A stretch of DNA of 9,668 nucleotides from Sedimentisphaerales bacterium (GTDB taxonomy: Bacteria > Planctomycetota > Phycisphaerae > Sedimentisphaerales > SM23-30), in assembly GCA_030640865.1 (NCBI GenBank), contig DAOWIP010000003.1:1-9668 (forward strand). The letters run 5' to 3'. Made by a program: the position numbers and the translations under genes. The notes below the pieces were generated by a model. It was given only the letters and a program-made list of their open reading frames with translations. It ran no database searches and was not told where the DNA came from. Shown here piece by piece: positions 6,627 through 9,668 of this stretch (the first letter of the stretch is position 1; every line of letters begins with the position of its first letter).

Positions 6627-8537
6627 TTACGAATCAATATATCGACGATGCCATAATTCTAACATAAGCAACGCCCAGAGTCGATGGCCATGATCATCCT
6701 TCTTCAGATCGTTTTCCCGTAAAAGTTTTACGATAGCTTCCCGCCGAAAGTACCCCCGCTGCAATGCCCGCTGAGATAAAACGGTATCGATAAACATCGG
6801 CCGAAGCTCGCGGCGAAACCATCGGCCGACCGGTACGCCAAACCCGCGCTTAGAACGCCGGACAATCTTCCTCGGAATAATATCGCCGAACGCACGGCGC
6901 AAAACGATCTTGCCGACTTTACCGTTGTGGCGGAAGTCGGTCGGCAGGGAATAGGCCAACTCGACCACCTTGTGATCCTGAAACGGACAACGCAACTCCA
7001 GTCCTGTTGACATGCTCGCCCGGTCGATCTTGGTATTGAGGTCGCCGGTCAGATACGTATTACCGTCGGCTAACATTGCCTGGGCCATAATTTTATCGCG
7101 GACATCGTCAGGTTCAGCATGTTCGGAGGAGCCGGGGAAATAATCTGCGAGATAGTTCCAGTGGTTCTCAACGGCATCGCTATCGGTGAGTAATTCAGAG
7201 AGCATGTCAGGATCGAAAACGGACAGCCATTTAAGATAACGTCGGTGAATCGGCAGTTGAGTGGCGGTCATAAGGCGCTTAAGGTTTCGCAGGAAGGAGC
7301 GTTGTTCGCCGCCGGTAATTCGCTTCCAGAAACGCTGTCGCGCCAGCCGGAGCAACAAACGATTATGGTTTATTTTCTCTGATACCATCAGTGCTTTGTA
7401 ACGAACATAACCGCCGAAGCATTCGTCTGCGCCGTCGCCGGTCAGCGCTACTGTTACCCGGCCGCGAGCCAGGCGCGATAAATGAAATGTCGGTAACGCG
7501 GAACAGTCGGCAAACGGTTCGTCATAATAATAACCAAGCTTTTCAACCGTTTCGGCGCAATCGGGCGAGACCATCTGTTCGTGATGGTCGCAGTTAAACT
7601 GCCGGGCCAACTGTCGGGCATAAGGCAATTCGCAATAACGTGATTCGTTGAACCCGATTGAGCAGGTCTTGACGGGCTGTTCTTCAACCCCGCTCATCAG
7701 GCCGACAATAATACTCGAGTCCAGACCGCCTGACAGAAACGCGCCTAACGGGACATCGCTAATCATCCGCATTCGCGTAGCTTCGGCTAACTCACTGTGT
7801 AATTCTTCCGCGGCCTCGTCGAGACTGCCGGTAAAACTCGGTCTGGCGGGTATCGCCCAGTATCGCTGCGGCTTCGCATTGCTGTAGTTGTCGGCGCTCA
7901 GTGTGAGTGTATGAGCGGGAGGCAACTGCTTTATGTCGGCGAAACCACTTGACGGGTATGGTACATATTGCAGCAGCAGATATTGTGTGATTGCCTCGCG
8001 GTCGGGCCGTCGCGGAAAATTATCCGTCTGTAAAACAGCCTTGCACTCAGACGCGAAAATGAACCGTCCTTTATGAACCGCGTAGTATAACGGCTTTTGT
8101 CCCAGTCGGTCCCTCGCCAGAAACAACTCACGTCGCCGCTGATCCCATACCGCAAACGAAAACATCCCCCGGAGATGCTCAACGCACCGCGAGCCGTACC
8201 GCTGATACAATTGAAGAACCACCTCGGTATCGCAGTGAGTTCGGAACTTTGTCCCGGACGCCTCCATCTGCCGCTTCAATTCCGGGAAGTTATAACATTC
8301 GCCGTTATAGCAAATCCAAAGACTTTCATCCTCGTTTGCCAGCGGCTGATGGCCCCCTTCGATATCAATTATCGCCAACCGTCGATGCGCCAGTCCGCAC
8401 TGCCGCGAATCGGAATCGAGATATATCCCCGAATCATCAGGCCCACGATGCGCAAGTACCCCAGCCATCCGCTCTAATTCGTCCGCCCTGATCGGCCGTC
8501 CGCCCCCCACGTCCAAAATTCCTGCTATACCACACAT
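6627..8537 (-). CDS. asnB: Asparagine synthetase (glutamine-hydrolysing)-like amidotransferase
   Basis: This 636-residue protein is built like AsnB. The N-terminal class II glutaminase domain starts MCGIAG; Cys2 becomes the N-terminal nucleophile once Met is removed. That requirement selects the ATG at 8537 over the in-frame GTG at 8543. AHRGPDDSG and YNGECYNF are further glutaminase marks. The C-terminal synthetase half has the ATP-pyrophosphatase loop SGGLDSS (269-275) and TGDGADECFGGY (366-377), and later LTGDLNTKIDRASM and RSKRGFGVP. All key residues look intact. The family activates a carboxylate with ATP and amidates it with ammonia from glutamine. In polysaccharide clusters, including exosortase-associated ones, close relatives are thought to act on sugar or lipid intermediates rather than aspartate. 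The 16-base gap to the envelope glycosyltransferase favours that here. No Shine-Dalgarno is visible, while TATAAT lies 8 bases upstream. Family certain; true substrate not. Confidence 0.92.
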   Translation of the reverse strand: MCGIAGILDVGGGRPIRADELERMAGVLAHRGPDDSGIYLDSDSRQCGLAHRRLAIIDIEGGHQPLANEDESLWICYNGECYNFPELKRQMEASGTKFRTHCDTEVVLQLYQRYGSRCVEHLRGMFSFAVWDQRRRELFLARDRLGQKPLYYAVHKGRFIFASECKAVLQTDNFPRRPDREAITQYLLLQYVPYPSSGFADIKQLPPAHTLTLSADNYSNAKPQRYWAIPARPSFTGSLDEAAEELHSELAEATRMRMISDVPLGAFLSGGLDSSIIVGLMSGVEEQPVKTCSIGFNESRYCELPYARQLARQFNCDHHEQMVSPDCAETVEKLGYYYDEPFADCSALPTFHLSRLARGRVTVALTGDGADECFGGYVRYKALMVSEKINHNRLLLRLARQRFWKRITGGEQRSFLRNLKRLMTATQLPIHRRYLKWLSVFDPDMLSELLTDSDAVENHWNYLADYFPGSSEHAEPDDVRDKIMAQAMLADGNTYLTGDLNTKIDRASMSTGLELRCPFQDHKVVELAYSLPTDFRHNGKVGKIVLRRAFGDIIPRKIVRRSKRGFGVPVGRWFRRELRPMFIDTVLSQRALQRGYFRREAIVKLLRENDLKKDDHGHRLWALLMLELWHRRYIDS

Positions 8538-8545
8538 AGCCACAT

Positions 8546-8551
8546 ATTATA
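8546..8551 (-). promoter_or_regulatory. Possible -10 box giving a near-leaderless amidotransferase message
   Basis: A perfect TATAAT ends 8 bases before the ATG at 8537, so transcription would begin about 2 bases before the start codon. No good -35 box is seen at 16-18 bases. This fits the lack of a ribosome binding site but may be chance in a short AT-rich stretch. Confidence 0.3.
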
Positions 8552-8586
8552 CTATCCGGGGCTGAAATGCACAGATAAAGAATTAG

Positions 8587-8614
8587 TTGTGAGTGGTGGG
8601 TTGTGAGTTGTGAG
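8587..8614. repeat. Short direct repeats TTGTGAGT
   Basis: TTGTGAGT occurs at 8587-8594 and 8601-8608 (14-base period), and TTGTGAG overlaps the second at 8608-8614. They lie in the gap between the PilZ gene and the amidotransferase gene. They could be a simple-sequence relic or clustered binding sites; nothing in the sequence decides. Confidence 0.5.
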
Positions 8615-8656
8615 AAAGACAGAAAAACGCGTGGGTCAAAGACTGTCCCTAATATT

Positions 8657-8676
8657 TCATAACTCCCACTTTATGA
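8657..8676. repeat. Small inverted repeat after the PilZ gene
   Basis: TCATAA (8657-8662) and TTATGA (8671-8676) form a 6-pair, AT-rich stem with an 8-base loop, 10 bases beyond the TGA of the PilZ gene. There is no T-run, so it is at best a weak 3'-end structure. Confidence 0.35.
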
Positions 8677-8686
8677 GATGCGATAA

Positions 8687-9607
8687 TCATTTACTCAAGT
8701 TTGAATGGCAGCACAGGGGCTGCTGCCGTTCGTAGAGACTGACAACACGACCCAGCCGACGCAGTGTACTGCGGCCGTGTTCGGTCAGCTCCAGGCCGAT
8801 CAACTGAAAGCCCAGCAGTAACGAGCCGTCCGACCGGTGGGTGGCGTGACGGAACCGGGCCCGCAATTGAATCTCCCGCTGCCTGCCGGCCGGCGCATCA
8901 GGGTGGGAATACCTATCGGACGGGAAGGGGTTAAATTTCAATTCGTATTGGGCGTTTTCCTCTAATTGCGTGTATTCATCCGAAGAAATGGTTAATCCAA
9001 TTCCACCGGCGGAAATATTTGCCAGTACGGCCTGGTACTCTTTACCAGATTCGTCCGGCGACCAGAAGGTGACCGGTACGGTCAGGTCCGCGGGCGAGTC
9101 GGTACGGTTATAAGCGCGGCGGCGGAACTTTTCAATGTGCTCCGGACAATAAACCGCCATCGCGGGTACAGCCGAGCAGTTCGATGAAGTATTATCGGCG
9201 TCCGGAACGATTAGAGAAGATATGGAATACGGCAGAGACTCGTCCGAATCGAACTCGAATCGCTGCGGCCCGATAATCCGAGTAGTGAACAGGCACTTGT
9301 TGTAACCCTTCTTGAAAGTAAGGGCGATTTCCATACCGGGAGCCATTTCCAAAGGCTCTTCGCACAAGTGAGGGGTGGGCTGGGCCAGTATGATTTTATT
9401 GCTGCGCAAAGAAAGAAAATTTGATTTATAAACCTGCCAGTTATCCGTGCCACCCGTGCCGTTGGCCCGCTCGGCGGTTTCCCCACCGAGACCGATAATA
9501 TCACAGGCAGTTCCATTACAAGTAATAGTAACCGGCAGCTTTTTCCCCACAGCAGCTTCAAGCAATTTTTTACATTCCGATCCGACTGCAAATTTTCGTT
9601 CACGCAT
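8687..9607 (-). CDS. PilZ-domain protein with YcgR-like N-terminal domain, probable c-di-GMP receptor
   Basis: The protein is 306 residues from the ATG at 9607. The C-terminal domain shows the PilZ c-di-GMP-binding signature: RRRAYNR (162-168, the RxxxR part) and, about 30 residues later, NISAGGIG (197-204, the N/DxSxxG part), then beta-strand-like segments ending in LLLGFQLIGLE. The preceding 150 residues, with paired small beta-rich segments ending shortly before the Arg motif, resemble the YcgR N-terminal domain of flagellar-brake-type proteins. No signal peptide or membrane segment is present, so it is cytoplasmic. An in-frame GTG at 9640 would give 11 more residues, but GGGAGG (9624-9619) lies inside that extension, so the ATG is preferred. 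PilZ proteins often control exopolysaccharide synthesis or motility, and this one precedes envelope-glycan genes. The target is unknown, and a gap of about 150 bases separates it from the next gene. Confidence 0.8.
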   Translation of the reverse strand: MRERKFAVGSECKKLLEAAVGKKLPVTITCNGTACDIIGLGGETAERANGTGGTDNWQVYKSNFLSLRSNKIILAQPTPHLCEEPLEMAPGMEIALTFKKGYNKCLFTTRIIGPQRFEFDSDESLPYSISSLIVPDADNTSSNCSAVPAMAVYCPEHIEKFRRRAYNRTDSPADLTVPVTFWSPDESGKEYQAVLANISAGGIGLTISSDEYTQLEENAQYELKFNPFPSDRYSHPDAPAGRQREIQLRARFRHATHRSDGSLLLGFQLIGLELTEHGRSTLRRLGRVVSLYERQQPLCCHSNLSK

Positions 9608-9618
9608 TTTGTATCGTA

Positions 9619-9624
9619 CCTCCC
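9619..9624 (-). promoter_or_regulatory. Ribosome binding site that decides the PilZ gene start
   Basis: GGGAGG on the minus strand, 11 bases before the ATG at 9607. The spacing is slightly long, but the match is strong and lies downstream of the alternative GTG at 9640. Confidence 0.6.
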
Positions 9625-9629
9625 AATAT

Positions 9630-9657
9630 ATTATACGCACCGCGTATGGGAATTCCC
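9630..9657 (-). promoter_or_regulatory. Possible promoter and palindromic operator of the PilZ gene
   Basis: TATAAT at 9635-9630 sits 22 bases before the ATG at 9607 and just ahead of the ribosome binding site. No -35 consensus is found. Instead a perfect 10-base palindrome, GGGAATTCCC (9648-9657), covers the -35 region, where an activator or repressor could bind. Both elements are short, so this is tentative. Confidence 0.3.
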
Positions 9658-9668
9658 GCGAGCGAAAC

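Noticed and set aside
8097..8477. Plus-strand open frame of 126 codons
   Set aside because: It is antisense to the highly conserved glutaminase domain of the amidotransferase; a shadow.
8615..8660. TTGACC (minus strand, about 8634-8639) as a -35 box for the amidotransferase
   Set aside because: No acceptable -10 box occurs 16-18 bases downstream, and the TATAAT at 8546 is far too distant.

Overview
The window carries six protein genes, all on the minus strand. In transcription order (right to left) they are a PilZ-type protein (9607-8687), an asparagine-synthetase-like amidotransferase (8537-6627), a fused GT9 glycosyltransferase/WaaP-type kinase (6610-4592), an MBOAT O-acyltransferase (4352-2976), a membrane-anchored SGNH hydrolase-like protein (2893-1637), and a lipoprotein-like alpha/beta hydrolase of acetylxylan-esterase type that runs off the left edge (1567-1). 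I saw no rRNA, tRNA, CRISPR array, transposase or phage gene.

The organism is probably a Gram-negative (diderm) bacterium. A heptosyltransferase-like GT9 domain with a WaaP-like sugar kinase points to LPS-type chemistry. The large secreted esterase, the PilZ protein with a YcgR-like front half and the abundance of short palindromic repeats between genes suggest Planctomycetota or a relative. That placement is inferred from memory of gene style and was not tested by any search.

Region by region: 8687-9607 is a probable cyclic-di-GMP receptor. Next come about 150 bases with short direct repeats and a near-leaderless start for the amidotransferase. The amidotransferase and the GT9-kinase fusion are only 16 bases apart and probably co-transcribed. 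The 239-base gap at 4353-4591 holds two small palindromic repeats, a good sigma70-like promoter (TGGACA, 17 bases, TATTAT) and a leader that can fold behind an 11-base closing stem just ahead of the MBOAT ribosome binding site. The MBOAT and SGNH genes form the standard two-part machine for O-acetylating extracytoplasmic polysaccharide. The esterase follows after a 69-base gap filled with hairpins.

Taken together this looks like part of a cell-envelope or exopolysaccharide locus. The amidotransferase would modify a sugar or sugar acid, the fusion would add and phosphorylate a core sugar, MBOAT/SGNH would add acetyl groups outside the membrane, and the esterase may remove acyl groups. The PilZ gene raises the possibility of c-di-GMP control. 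Every family call is ordinary. The unusual points are the transferase-kinase fusion, the apparent structured leader, and palindromic repeats that have become part of gene ends (a stop codon, a C-terminal tail and part of a ribosome binding site).
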